Shown one piece after another: positions 8,988 to 17,881 of a stretch of 57,144 nucleotides of DNA. The stretch lies in contig CAZWYY010000018.1 of assembly GCA_964638895.1 (NCBI GenBank), forward strand, positions 1 through 57,144, given 5' to 3'. Position 1 is the first letter of the stretch, and every line of letters begins with the position of its first letter. Under the pieces are notes generated by a model. It did not search any database. It had not been told where the DNA came from and saw only the letters and a list, made by a program, of their open reading frames with translations. Made by a program: the position numbers and the translations under genes. The DNA comes from JAFGGG01 sp964638895 (GTDB taxonomy: Bacteria > Spirochaetota > Spirochaetia > SZUA-6 > RPPD01).

Positions 8988-10801
8988 ATGCAGTATTTCA
9001 GCTCTTTAAAACTGGATGAACTTAAAACCATGGTCGAATACTTATCCGATGTTGAATTCGCCAAGGGAGACCTTATTGTAAAAGAGGGTGATCCGGGAGA
9101 CGGGTGTTATTTGATTGAAAGCGGACGCGTCCGCCTGGAACTGGTCGGACAGCATCCGGATTCCGAGGTTGTTCTGGGCTATCTTGAACAGGGAATGGCG
9201 CTTGGCGAGTTTAGTCTGATCGATAAACAGCCTCGCTCCGCCAGTGCCTATGCGGATACGGCGGTAACAGCTCGTAAACTAACCACAAAGGCTTTTGAGC
9301 GGATATGCAAGGAACATCCTGCATTGGGCAATAAACTGCTGAATTTTTTAAGCCTCGAGTTGTCACACAAAATGAGAATAGCAAATAAACAGCTGCGTAA
9401 TTTCATGGTTACAGAAAAACTTCCTCAATGGGTGGATAACATGGTCGATGCCTCCGCCAAAGCACAGGCTCTGTTTGCGGAATGGCCGGAACACAAGGTC
9501 GACGCCCTGCTTACGGATATCGGTGATACCATTTGCCGGTATGCCGGAGAACTGGGAGAAGCATCGGTCTGGGAAACCGGTCTCGGTGTGGCGGCGCATA
9601 AAATAGATAAAATCCATCTGGCGGTACGCGAAACACTGAATCTGATCATCGGCCAACCGGGATCGGGGCTGCTGAGAACAGACAGTAAAAAAGGTTTGGA
9701 TGAGATTGCAGCGCCGATGGGAGTTATATTCGGCATTATCCCCCTTACCAATCCGGTACCCACTATCGTATTTAAGATTCTCATCAGTTTGAAGTCGCGC
9801 AATGCATTGATTTACAGCTGTCACCGCAATGCCATGGGAGTGGGAAATCGAACTGGTATGCTGGTCCGGAGTGTGCTGCAAAAACACGGCGCCCCTGTTG
9901 ATCTTGTTTCATGGATAAAAGAGCGCAGCAGCCGCAGTATTACCGGTATGTTTATGACCCACCCCAAGGTGGATCTGATTTTGGCCACAGGGGGGCCGGG
10001 AATGGTGAGGGCGGCCTATACATCCGGTACACCGGCGATCGGAGTGGGCAGCGGAAACGCCCCCGTACTGATCTGTGCCGACGCTGATCCGGACAAAGCC
10101 GCAAAAATCATTATACAAAGCAAAAGCTTTGATAACGGCGTTATCTGCGGCTCCGAAAACAACCTGGTGGTTGATGCCGGCATCCGCGCGCCGTTTATTA
10201 AGGCGCTTGAGAGTAACGGGGCGGCCGTGCTTTCACGTGATGAGGTAAATACGCTCACGGAATATATTATTGACCCGGAGACCAATAGTTTAAAACGCGC
10301 ATTGGTCGGTCAGTCGGCTATGAAAATATTAAGCGGTGCCGGCTTATACAGGGATAAAAAAATTAAACTGATAGAAGTAAATTTTTATAATGGGGGAGGA
10401 TCAAAACNNNNNNNNNNAAACTGATAGTAGCGCCGGTAGCCAAAGCAGCTTTAAACACGCCGTGGGGCGGTGAGATGCTGGCTCCGATCATATCACTGTT
10501 TACTGCTAATGATATAAACGACGGCATGGAAATCTGTCTGAAAATCCTTAATAACATGGGTGCCGGACATACGGCCATTATCCATACACGGGACAAAGCC
10601 CTGGTTCGTCAATTCGCCCTGCGGATGCCGGTTGCCCGCATCCTTCATAACTGTGCCGGATCAACGGGGTGTATAGGTGTAGGTAACGGTCTACGCATTT
10701 CCTTTACCCTGGGCTGCGGTTCGTGGGGCCATACCTCTACAACCGATAATGTGAACTACGATAATCTTCTGAACATAAAACGGGTTGCCACGGCTTTATA
10801 G
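8988..10801 (+). CDS. Cyclic-nucleotide-binding domain fused to CoA-acylating aldehyde dehydrogenase
   Basis: Strong ribosome site AAAGGAGG just upstream. Residues 1-130 form a Crp-type cyclic-nucleotide-binding domain whose phosphate-binding cassette (GEFSLIDKQPRSA, residues 73-85) keeps the Glu and Arg that contact the cyclic phosphate and ribose. From about residue 145 the protein matches the aldehyde dehydrogenase half of AdhE/EutE enzymes, which convert aldehyde, CoA and NAD+ to acyl-CoA. It has ATGGPGMVRAAYTSG, GVGSGNAP, catalytic Cys387 in NGVICGSENN, and FTLGCGSWG near the end. No alcohol dehydrogenase half follows. The assembly gap at 10408-10417 shifts the frame; joining the copies of AAACTGATAG at 10365 and 10418 restores a continuous protein of about 586 residues. 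Fused regulatory control is inferred from architecture. Confidence 0.88.
10375..10417. other. Scaffolding gap with a probable spurious contig tail
   Basis: Ten N occupy 10408-10417. The ten bases AAACTGATAG occur at 10365-10374 and again right after the gap at 10418-10427. Both copies begin on a codon boundary of the aldehyde dehydrogenase and encode the same Lys-Leu-Ile. Collapsing them gives KIKLIVAPVAKAAL, a good match to this family, whereas 10375-10407 encodes unrelated residues. The tail and gap therefore look like an assembly error, not a real interruption. Confidence 0.85.
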
Positions 10802-10922
10802 ATTGTCAGTTTGATTTAAACTGAGTGAGAACCAAACACCGTTACAACTTATCGTTTCCCTATATATACATAAGAAATAAATCATCAAAACCGGCCTTGC
10901 TTCTGCCGTTAATTAAAGGCAA

Positions 10923-12500
10923 ATGAAGGCTGCATTAATTCTCATTCTTCCGGCGGTGCTCCTATGTTACCCCGGCTGCGCTCCGGGTACACTGCAAAAG
11001 CCCCGTACCGGGCCCGACACCCCCAATACAACATTCTCCATGTACGACAACGAAGAAGCCATTCTTACAACCGGCCGTACTCGGCCGCAGTTGCGCCGGA
11101 CCCAGGCGCCGGTATCACCGAACTTTTCTGCATCGCCCCTTGCGGGGCTTAAAGCGGACACGGCACCCGCAGCGTACCTTCCGCCGGTCACGGCCCGTGT
11201 CTTTGATCTACAGGATCCTGCCCGTAATCCACAACCGACCCCTGCTCCGGCCGGAGCCTTACGGCCGGCCCCCACGCCACGCGTAAAACGCATACTCAAG
11301 CTGGGAAACGAGCGCCTGTTCGAACCTGAGTACCTACCCCTGATCGCCGGTAAAAACATCGCCATTATGGCCAATCACACCACGCGTATTACCGTGGACC
11401 GGCTTATCGACGACCCGCGGGTACACCTGGTCGCGATCTTCGCCCCGGAACACGGGTTTGATGGTGAAACCAAAGCGGGTGACAACGTCCCCGACACCTT
11501 TTACCGGGGCGTCCCGGTGTACGGCAGGTACGGCGGGGGTGATGAGACAAGGCGCATTCCTCAAGAACTGCTGCGGGGCGTGGACGCGCTGCTGTTTGAG
11601 GTTCAGGACCTGGGCACGCGGCATTACACCTATATCTCCTCAATGTACCTGGCCATGGACTCGGCCGCGGACGCGGGCATCCCATTTATCGTGCTCGACC
11701 GTCCCGTGGGCGTAAACGGGACCCAGATCGAGGGTCCGCTGTTGGAAGCCCCCTTCCAGACCTTTATCGGAGTGGGCCGTCTGCCGAACCGCTACGCCAT
11801 GACCATCGGGGAACTGGCCCTAATGTTTAAAAATGAGGCCGGACTGATGGACGGCCCCCGTTACCCCAGGGCCAATCCCGGCGACGCCTACTACAATATC
11901 AAGGACCTTAACCTGGTGGTGGTGCCCATGCGCAACTACAACCGCGCTCTTTATTTTGACGAGATCTACGGCCCCAAGAGCTGGGTGCGGCCATCCCCCA
12001 ATATTCCCAACATGGAAGCGGCGCTTTGTTACGTGGGCACCGGACTGCTTAACGGAAACAGCATCAGGGAGATGGTGGCCGGTTACAACCAGTTTGACCA
12101 TATCTCTTTTCCCTTTATCAAAGACCGCGCTGAGATGAGACGGTTTCTGGCCTACGCTGAATCCCTCTATACTTTTCCCGGTGTAACCCCCACAATAATT
12201 ACCGATAAGAACACCGGCGTTTCCAATGTCGTGTTCCTGCGCGTAACCGACCGCTCGCGCTTTAACTCCACGCTCACCGTATTCGCGCTGATGTATACGC
12301 AGGCCGCACTCTACCCGGAGATTCCCTTTCTGACCTCGGACCGGGCCGCGCATATGTTCACCATTTCGCAGGGCGGCTCATGGTTTCTGCGGCTTATACA
12401 GGATAAAAAAAACCTGCCCGCGTTTTCGAAGATTATCGCCCGTATGAACCGCGGACTTGAGGAGTTCAAACGCGTAAGAAGGAAATACCTGCTTTATTAA
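10923..12500 (+). CDS. DUF1343 / NamZ-like exo-beta-N-acetylmuramidase, lipoprotein
   Basis: 525 residues. The N-terminus is a signal peptide ending in a lipobox-like CYPGC, so the protein is probably lipid-anchored. Residues about 30-120 are a low-complexity Pro/Thr/Ala linker. The DUF1343 domain follows, with IAIMANHTTR, FAPEHGFDGETKAG, EVQDLGTRHYTYISSM and FIVLDRPVGVNG, and then a conserved C-terminal domain (YGPKSWVRPSPNIPN). In Bacillus, NamZ releases N-acetylmuramic acid from the ends of peptidoglycan chains, so a role in cell-wall turnover or muropeptide recovery at the envelope is likely. It stands between two cyclic-nucleotide-binding genes on the same strand, but 120 bases from the first, so shared transcription is uncertain. 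Confidence 0.88.
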   Translation: MKAALILILPAVLLCYPGCAPGTLQKPRTGPDTPNTTFSMYDNEEAILTTGRTRPQLRRTQAPVSPNFSASPLAGLKADTAPAAYLPPVTARVFDLQDPARNPQPTPAPAGALRPAPTPRVKRILKLGNERLFEPEYLPLIAGKNIAIMANHTTRITVDRLIDDPRVHLVAIFAPEHGFDGETKAGDNVPDTFYRGVPVYGRYGGGDETRRIPQELLRGVDALLFEVQDLGTRHYTYISSMYLAMDSAADAGIPFIVLDRPVGVNGTQIEGPLLEAPFQTFIGVGRLPNRYAMTIGELALMFKNEAGLMDGPRYPRANPGDAYYNIKDLNLVVVPMRNYNRALYFDEIYGPKSWVRPSPNIPNMEAALCYVGTGLLNGNSIREMVAGYNQFDHISFPFIKDRAEMRRFLAYAESLYTFPGVTPTIITDKNTGVSNVVFLRVTDRSRFNSTLTVFALMYTQAALYPEIPFLTSDRAAHMFTISQGGSWFLRLIQDKKNLPAFSKIIARMNRGLEEFKRVRRKYLLY

Positions 12501-12506
12501 AATAAA

Positions 12507-12536
12507 TGTAAACAAAACAATGAAATCTGCTATAAT
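12507..12536 (+). promoter_or_regulatory. Possible sigma-70 promoter for the cyclic-nucleotide-binding protein
   Basis: A consensus -10 box TATAAT lies at 12531-12536, with a weak -35 candidate TGTAAA at 12507-12512 (18-base spacer). It precedes the ribosome site at 12553-12558. Only the -10 is convincing. Confidence 0.35.
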
Positions 12537-12567
12537 TTAAAATAATAAAAAAGGGAGGATGCATGAC

Positions 12568-13089
12568 ATGCAAGAAATAGATGTTTCAACCTATACTTCG
12601 GCTTTAAAAGAGCTGATCATCTTCAAATACCTTAAGGAAAGCGATCTTAAAAAAATATTGCACCTGGGGAAGATTGTCAGGTTTGACGCGGGCGAGAAAA
12701 TCATCTCCAAAGGCGAGATCAGCCCCCATCTTTACGCGGTGCTTGGGGGTACGGTTCACGTCATGGTCCCCCAGGAACGGAGCAAGGATGTATTCATCTC
12801 TTCCATCGGCAAGGGCGACGTGTTCGGGGAAGCGGGCATCTTTTTAAAGGTAAAACGAACCGCCCATGTAGTAAGCGCCGATGAGGTGACGGTTTTTCAA
12901 ATTCACCGCGAACAGATCATCAATTATATCAAAACAAACCCCGAGGCCGGGATAAAGATCCTGATGCTCATCATCTACAGCCTGCTAAAAAAACTCAAAG
13001 AGGCAAACCTTGAAATAGCCTTTGAGCGCAAGGCCGATATAAAACAGAGCGACATCGACTCCATGGTCGAGGAGATCATGCAGAACTAG
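12568..13089 (+). CDS. Stand-alone cyclic-nucleotide-binding domain protein
   Basis: 173 residues when started at ATG 12568. The in-frame ATG at 12559 abuts the GGGAGG ribosome site and is too close, while 12568 gives a nine-base spacing. Residues 15-130 form a Crp/cAMP-binding fold with cassette FGEAGIFLKVKRTA (residues 86-99) that keeps the key Glu and Arg, so it probably binds cAMP or cGMP. No DNA-binding helix-turn-helix follows; the C-terminal 45 residues are helical and charged (LLKKLKEANLE), perhaps for dimerisation or partner contact. It is therefore a sensor subunit rather than a transcription factor. Another cyclic-nucleotide domain is encoded 1.8 kb upstream, fused to an aldehyde dehydrogenase. 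Confidence 0.85.
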   Translation: MQEIDVSTYTSALKELIIFKYLKESDLKKILHLGKIVRFDAGEKIISKGEISPHLYAVLGGTVHVMVPQERSKDVFISSIGKGDVFGEAGIFLKVKRTAHVVSADEVTVFQIHREQIINYIKTNPEAGIKILMLIIYSLLKKLKEANLEIAFERKADIKQSDIDSMVEEIMQN

Positions 13090-13156
13090 CGGCCCGGTCT
13101 GGTCCGGCCCAGTGGTTATAAATTTATTTTCCAAAGTATACAGACGCCGGTCCTTC

Positions 13157-13185
13157 TTGATTAATTTTTAATTTGAAAGTATATT
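13157..13185 (+). promoter_or_regulatory. Promoter of the riboflavin/CoA operon
   Basis: TTGATT at 13157-13162 and TATATT at 13180-13185 are separated by exactly 17 bases, a good sigma-70 promoter. It sits about 13 bases before the first conserved element of the FMN riboswitch, so transcripts would begin just upstream of the aptamer. Confidence 0.6.
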
Positions 13186-13197
13186 TATTTAAATTGA

Positions 13198-13325
13198 CTT
13201 TCGGGGCAAGGTGAAATTCCTGACCGGCGGTAAACGGTATACACCGTAAGCCCGCGAGCTCATAAGTTAAGAGCAGACCCGGCGAAACTCCGGGGCCGAC
13301 AGTACAGTCTGGATGGGAGAAGGTC
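13198..13325 (+). promoter_or_regulatory. FMN riboswitch (RFN element)
   Basis: The conserved RFN signature is present in order: CGGGGCAAGGTGAAATTCC (13202-13220), GACCGGCGGTAA (13222-13233), the variable arm with CCCGCGAGC (13251-13259), the GACCCGGC and ACTCCGGGGCCGACAG block (about 13276-13302), and the closing AGTCTGGATGGGAGAAGG (13306-13323). Binding of flavin mononucleotide represses downstream riboflavin genes in this class, and ribD follows directly. Because the next eight genes are packed with overlaps or gaps of at most 14 bases, the switch may also govern the CoA precursor genes at the end of the operon. Confidence 0.95.
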
Positions 13326-13366
13326 TGATCATACCGATGTAAACAAGCGTAGACGGAATTTCTCCC
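13315..13366 (+). promoter_or_regulatory. Expression-platform hairpin of the FMN riboswitch
   Basis: GGGAGAA at 13315-13321, which belongs to the 3' edge of the aptamer, is complementary to TTCTCCC at 13360-13366. The pairing competes with the aptamer closing stem and is a plausible switching hairpin. No T-run follows, so it looks like an anti-aptamer or translational element rather than a terminator. Confidence 0.5.
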
Positions 13367-13395
13367 TTCTGCATCAATTCCCCGTGAAGGTATAT

Positions 13396-14523
13396 ATGGA
13401 ATACACGGCGGCGGACAAAAAATACATGCGGATGTGCCTCAACCTGGCTGGGAAGGCCAGGGGACTCACCTCACCCAACCCCCTGGTGGGCGCGGTGATC
13501 GTAAAACGCGGCGTCATCGTGGGCAAGGGGTTCCATACCAGCGCGGGCGCCCCGCATGCCGAGATCGAGGCCTTACGCCGGGCGGGCAAAAACGCCCGGG
13601 ACGCCGTACTCTATGTAAACCTTGAACCATGCTGCCACTTTGGCAAAACTCCACCCTGCACCGAGGCCGTCATCCGAGCCGGGATCAGGCGGGTGGTTCT
13701 GGCCATATCAGACCCCAACCCCCTGGTGTCGGGAGAGGGAATCAGGCGCTTGCAGGAGGCGGGCATCAGCGTGGAGCAGGGGCTCCTGGCCGGAGAGGCG
13801 GCCAGGCTGAACCAGTTCTTTATCAAATACATTACCAAAAAAAGGCCGTTTGTGGTCCTAAAAACCGCCATGAGCCTTGATGGTAAAATAGCCACCCATA
13901 CCGGGGAGAGCGAATGGATCACCGGCGGCAGGGCGCGGGCCTATGCCCATACCCTGCGCCTGCATCATGATGCTATAATGGTGGGCGTCGGCACGGTGCT
14001 TAAGGATAATCCGCTGCTCAACTACCGCGGCAGGGCGCACAGGGACAAACAGCCCGTGCGGATCGTGGTGGACAGCACGGCGAAGATACCGGTCCAAAGC
14101 AGGGTTTTACAGGACACAAAGACCATACGCACCATTGTGGCCGTAACCGGCAGGGCCATAGCCTCCAAACTCAAAAAACTCACGAACATGGGCGCCGAGG
14201 TACTGCTGGTCAGGGCCGACGGCGAGCGTGTGGACCAGGATGATCTGCTGGGCAAGCTGGGCAGCATGGGCATCACCTCGGTATTAGTGGAAGGAGGCGG
14301 CGAGCTTAACGCCTCGCTTATCCGTGCCGGCCAGGTGGACAAGCTGCTGATATTTATCGCCCCCATGATCATCGGGGGCAGGGATGCCGTGTCGTTTGTG
14401 GGCGGCAGGGGTATTGAACATATTAAGAGCGCGTATCAGTGTACCCCACCCCTTGTCAGGCGGTTCGGCCGTGATATCCTGTTGGAAACCTACCCCGCCG
14501 CCGTGGCCGGAGGAGGCTGCTGA
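13396..14523 (+). CDS. ribD: Riboflavin biosynthesis deaminase/reductase RibD
   Basis: Bifunctional enzyme for the second and third steps of riboflavin synthesis: deamination of the GTP-derived pyrimidine and NADPH-dependent reduction of its ribosyl side chain. The N-terminal deaminase (about 1-145) has the zinc ligands in PHAEIEALRRAG and PCCHFGKTPPCTEA; the reductase (about 146-370) has KTAMSLDGKIAT, WITGGRAR and VGVGTVLKDNPLL. I start it at ATG 13396, which has AAGG at 13387-13390 in front; a GTG at 13384 has no ribosome site. It is the first gene after the FMN riboswitch. Its stop overlaps the ribE start (TGATG), indicating translational coupling. Length (375 residues) is normal. Confidence 0.95.
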   Translation: MEYTAADKKYMRMCLNLAGKARGLTSPNPLVGAVIVKRGVIVGKGFHTSAGAPHAEIEALRRAGKNARDAVLYVNLEPCCHFGKTPPCTEAVIRAGIRRVVLAISDPNPLVSGEGIRRLQEAGISVEQGLLAGEAARLNQFFIKYITKKRPFVVLKTAMSLDGKIATHTGESEWITGGRARAYAHTLRLHHDAIMVGVGTVLKDNPLLNYRGRAHRDKQPVRIVVDSTAKIPVQSRVLQDTKTIRTIVAVTGRAIASKLKKLTNMGAEVLLVRADGERVDQDDLLGKLGSMGITSVLVEGGGELNASLIRAGQVDKLLIFIAPMIIGGRDAVSFVGGRGIEHIKSAYQCTPPLVRRFGRDILLETYPAAVAGGGC

Positions 14524-15170
14524 TGTTTACGGGAATTATTGAGGAAATAGGGAAGGTAAGCACACTGAACCGGTCGGGCACAAGCTGGAGGGCCGAAATA
14601 AAGGCCAGGACCGTGCTGGCCGGACTGGCCGTGGGAGACAGCATAAGCCTCGACGGCGCCTGCCAGACCGTGGTGGCACTCAGCGGGGACTCGTTCGCCG
14701 TGGAGATCACTCCCGAAACCAGGCGCGTCTCCACCATGGGCGGCCTGGAAATAAACCGGGAACTTAACCTGGAGCCCGCGCTTACCCTGACGGGGCCCTT
14801 GGGGGGCCACCTGGTGCAGGGGCATGTGGACGCCGTGGGCCGGGTAAACGGCATTATGAGGCAGGGAAGCGGTGCCGTGCTTGAGGTTGGGTTTCCGGCC
14901 GCCTTCCGTAAATACCTGGCGGTCAAGGGTTCGGTCTGCGTGGACGGCATCAGCCTGACCATCGCGGACTGCGGGCCGGCCGGCTTCACCGTCTCGGTAA
15001 TCCCCCATACCCTGGGGTCCACCACCCTGCGTTTGCGGCGCCCCGGGGACGCGGTGAACCTGGAGTTTGATATTATCGCCAAGTATGTGGAAAGCCTTTC
15101 CCTTTACGGTAAGCAGGGTGAGCCGAAAAAGGGACTGACCAGGGATTTTCTTATAGACAGAGGTTTTTAA
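14523..15170 (+). CDS. ribE: Riboflavin synthase alpha subunit
   Basis: Catalyses the dismutation of two 6,7-dimethyl-8-ribityllumazine molecules to riboflavin. The 215-residue protein begins MFTGIIEEIG, the family hallmark, and contains the two tandem lumazine-binding barrels (about 1-97 and 98-200), with GHLVQGHVDAVG at the start of the second and VCVDGISLT within it. It overlaps ribD and ribBA by one base each, so all three are translated from one message. Nothing is missing or unusual. Confidence 0.95.
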   Translation: MFTGIIEEIGKVSTLNRSGTSWRAEIKARTVLAGLAVGDSISLDGACQTVVALSGDSFAVEITPETRRVSTMGGLEINRELNLEPALTLTGPLGGHLVQGHVDAVGRVNGIMRQGSGAVLEVGFPAAFRKYLAVKGSVCVDGISLTIADCGPAGFTVSVIPHTLGSTTLRLRRPGDAVNLEFDIIAKYVESLSLYGKQGEPKKGLTRDFLIDRGF

Positions 15171-16408
15171 TGCAAAAGGAATTTATTTCAATCGAACAAG
15201 CTATAGAATACTTTAGACAGGGACGGCTGATCATCATCGTGGACGACGAACAGCGCGAGAACGAGGGAGACCTGATCTGCGCCGCGGAAAAGGTGACCCC
15301 GGAAATCATAAATTTCATGGCCACCCACGGCAAGGGCCTGATTTGCGTGCCCATGCAAAGTGAGCGCCTTGACCGGCTTGAGCTGCCGCCCATGGTTACG
15401 GCCAATACCGATCCGCATAAAACCGCGTTCAGCGTTTCCGTGGACGCGCGCAGCTGTAAAACCGGAATCTCCGCGTTCGAGCGCTGTCAGACCATAAAGG
15501 CCCTGATCGATCCTCGTACCACGGCCGAAGATCTGGTCCGCCCCGGGCATATCTTCCCCCTACGCGCGCACAAGGGCGGGGTGCTGAAGCGGGCCGGCCA
15601 TACCGAGGCCTCGCTTGACCTGGCCGCGCTGGCCGGGGTGTACCCGGCGGGGGTGATCTGCGAGATCATGGCCGAGGACGGGACCATGGCCCGCCTGCCC
15701 GAGCTGCGGGAGTTCGCGGCCAAGCACCACCTGGAAATCGCCAGCATCGCGGACCTGATCAAGTACCGCATGCGCACCCAGCACCTGATCCGCAGGGCGG
15801 CCGAGGTCAATCTGCCCACCAAATACGGCGAGTTCAAGGCCTTTGTGTACGAGTCGGAATTGGACGCGCAGCACCACATTGCCCTGGTCAAAGGGGACGC
15901 AAGGGGGAAAAAGGACGTGCTGGTGCGGGTGCACTCCGAGTGCCTGACGGGCGATGTATTCGGCTCGTTGCGCTGCGACTGCGGGGAACAGTTCGCCGAG
16001 GCCGCCCGCCTGATTCAGAAAAAGGGCTGCGGCGTGCTGCTGTATATGCGCCAGGAGGGCCGCGGCATCGGGTTCGTGAACAAGATGAGGGCCTACGAGC
16101 TGCAGGAACAGGGACACGATACGGTGGAGGCCAACCGGCAGCTCGGCTTTGCCCCGGACTTAAGGGACTACGGGATCGGGGCCCAGATCCTGGTTGACCT
16201 GGGGCTTTCCTCGATACACCTGCTTACCAATAACCCACGCAAGGTAGCCGGCCTCTCCGGCTACGGGCTGCAGATCACCAAACGCGTTCCGCTGGAAATC
16301 AAACCCAGTGCCCAGAACATTTTCTATCTGCGCACTAAACGGGATAAAATGGGACATATATTGTCAATACCGGAAATAAAGGAAGGAACAGTGCATGAGT
16401 ACAAGTAA
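15170..16408 (+). CDS. ribBA: Bifunctional DHBP synthase / GTP cyclohydrolase II
   Basis: Supplies both precursors of lumazine. The N-terminal half (about 1-203) is 3,4-dihydroxy-2-butanone 4-phosphate synthase with DDEQRENEGDLI and GHTEASLDL; the C-terminal half (about 205-400) is GTP cyclohydrolase II with the zinc cysteines in HSECLTGDVFGSLRCDCG, the loop RQEGRGIG and LTNNPRK. Both active sites look intact, so it is a true RibBA rather than a half-dead fusion. Its 412 residues are typical. The stop lies 14 bases inside ribH, whose ribosome site GGAAGGAA is at 16381-16388. Confidence 0.95.
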   Translation: MQKEFISIEQAIEYFRQGRLIIIVDDEQRENEGDLICAAEKVTPEIINFMATHGKGLICVPMQSERLDRLELPPMVTANTDPHKTAFSVSVDARSCKTGISAFERCQTIKALIDPRTTAEDLVRPGHIFPLRAHKGGVLKRAGHTEASLDLAALAGVYPAGVICEIMAEDGTMARLPELREFAAKHHLEIASIADLIKYRMRTQHLIRRAAEVNLPTKYGEFKAFVYESELDAQHHIALVKGDARGKKDVLVRVHSECLTGDVFGSLRCDCGEQFAEAARLIQKKGCGVLLYMRQEGRGIGFVNKMRAYELQEQGHDTVEANRQLGFAPDLRDYGIGAQILVDLGLSSIHLLTNNPRKVAGLSGYGLQITKRVPLEIKPSAQNIFYLRTKRDKMGHILSIPEIKEGTVHEYK

Positions 16409-16883
16409 CACAACCGTTCTCGAAGGCAACTTCGAGGGCAAGGGCTTAAAGATTGCTATTGTGGCCTCGCGTTTCAACGAGTTCATCACCCAGAAACTCC
16501 TGGAGGGGGCCATGGACTGCTTGCTGCGTCACAACGTCACCGAGGGCGATATTACCGTGGCCTGGGTGCCCGGCTCGTTCGAGATTCCCCTGGCTGCGGA
16601 CAAATTGGCCAAATCCGGGCGCTACCAGGCGGTGATCTGCCTGGGCACACTCATTCGCGGCGAGACGCCCCACTTCAACTACATTGCCTCGGAGGTGACC
16701 AAAGGCATCGCCCATACCATGCTTGCCAACGGGCTGCCCGTGATGTACGGCGTGCTTACCACGGATACCGTGGAGCAGGCCGTCAACCGGGCGGGCACAA
16801 AGGCGGGCAATAAGGGTTTCCAGGCGGCGCAGGGCGCGCTGGAAATGGCCAACCTGGTCAGGCAGTTGGGAACCGCGCCGTAA
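16395..16883 (+). CDS. ribH: 6,7-dimethyl-8-ribityllumazine synthase
   Basis: Condenses 5-amino-6-ribitylaminouracil with dihydroxybutanone phosphate; the family forms 60-mer or pentameric shells. The 162-residue protein shows VASRFNEFITQKLLEGA, WVPGSFEIPLAA and CLGTLIRGETPHFNYIASE, which includes the catalytic His, then GVLTTDTVEQAVNRAGTKAG. It closes the riboflavin part of the operon. Only 14 bases separate its stop from the pantoate kinase start, with no terminator between them, so transcription probably continues into the CoA genes. Confidence 0.95.
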   Translation: MSTSNTTVLEGNFEGKGLKIAIVASRFNEFITQKLLEGAMDCLLRHNVTEGDITVAWVPGSFEIPLAADKLAKSGRYQAVICLGTLIRGETPHFNYIASEVTKGIAHTMLANGLPVMYGVLTTDTVEQAVNRAGTKAGNKGFQAAQGALEMANLVRQLGTAP

Positions 16884-16897
16884 CGCAAGGGTTTTTT

Positions 16898-17881
16898 ATG
16901 CCTGAACCGCTTCACGGCGCCGCCTTTTGCCCGGCGCACATCACGGGATTTTTCCATATCTGCGACTCCGACCCGAACGAGCTGCGCAAAGGCTCACTGG
17001 GCGCCGGGTTTTCCCTGGCGCGGGGGGTAACCACCACGGTGCGGCGGGCGGGCGGGCCCGATTCCGCGACACGCGTTTTTATAAACGGCGCACCCGCCGG
17101 GGAGGCGCCGGTATCAGCCCAGGTCCTGGAGCTGTTTTTTTCCGCCATCGGCCTTGAGGCCCGGGGGGGCAACCCACCCATGCCGGGAAGCATTCCTTCC
17201 GCCCCGCGAAACAGCCGCCCCGCCCTGCGGATCGAACACCAAATCGACGTCCCCATGGGCGCGGGCCTGGGCACAAGCGGGGCCGGGGCCCTGAGCCTGG
17301 CCTACGCGCTCAACCGGCTGTACGGCCTTCAACTCACTCAGGAGCAGGCGGCCCGCCTGGCCCATCGCGCGGACGTGCGATGCAGGACAGGGCTGGGCAC
17401 GGTGATCGCGGAGACCGTGGGCGGTTTGGAGATCCGCACCCGGGCGGGCGCGCCCGGCGTGGGCGCGGTGACGACGGTGCCCGTACCCGCCGCTATGCGG
17501 GCGCTGTGCCTGATCTTCGGCCCCCTTTCCACGAGCAGGGTGCTGGGCGACCCGGAAACTCGCGCGAAAATAAACGAGCTGGGTTCGGCGTTGATGGAAA
17601 AATTTCGGGCCCGGCCCACGGCCGCGCGCTTCCTTGAATATTCACGAGAGTTCGCGGAGCACAGCGGGCTGATCACGCCGCGCGTACGCGCGGTCATGGA
17701 GGCGCTCGACTCGGAAGGGATTACCTGCAGCATGCCCATGTTCGGGGAGGGAATCTTCACCCTGTTGTCCGGGCCGCTGCTTGAGCGCGCGAAAGATATA
17801 CTGACACAACACAAGGGAGGCGGCGTTATAATACGGAGCCGGCTCGATACCCAAGGAGGAAGGATCATCAATGCAGCATGA
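16898..17881 (+). CDS. Pantoate kinase (archaeal-type, GHMP superfamily)
   Basis: Phosphorylates pantoate to 4-phosphopantoate with ATP, the archaeal alternative to making pantothenate first. The 327-residue protein has the family N-terminus FCPAHITGFFHICD, GSLGAGFSLARGV, and the GHMP ATP-binding loop PMGAGLGTSGAGAL (residues 119-132). Later, MPMFGEGIFTL matches the usual C-terminal glycine motif. Start ATG at 16898 has GCAAGGG upstream. The next gene encodes the ligase that uses its product and overlaps it by 11 bases, which strongly supports the assignment. This kinase-ligase pair is the standard route in Archaea and is uncommon in Bacteria. Assigned by motif recognition, without an alignment. 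Confidence 0.88.
   Translation: MPEPLHGAAFCPAHITGFFHICDSDPNELRKGSLGAGFSLARGVTTTVRRAGGPDSATRVFINGAPAGEAPVSAQVLELFFSAIGLEARGGNPPMPGSIPSAPRNSRPALRIEHQIDVPMGAGLGTSGAGALSLAYALNRLYGLQLTQEQAARLAHRADVRCRTGLGTVIAETVGGLEIRTRAGAPGVGAVTTVPVPAAMRALCLIFGPLSTSRVLGDPETRAKINELGSALMEKFRARPTAARFLEYSREFAEHSGLITPRVRAVMEALDSEGITCSMPMFGEGIFTLLSGPLLERAKDILTQHKGGGVIIRSRLDTQGGRIINAA

Noticed and set aside
10375..10417. Programmed frameshift or insertion in the aldehyde dehydrogenase
   Set aside because: Identical ten-base ends in the same codon phase indicate a scaffolding artefact.
10806..10822. Terminator after the aldehyde dehydrogenase gene
   Set aside because: CAGTTT/AAACTG forms only a six-base A+T-rich stem and no T-run follows.
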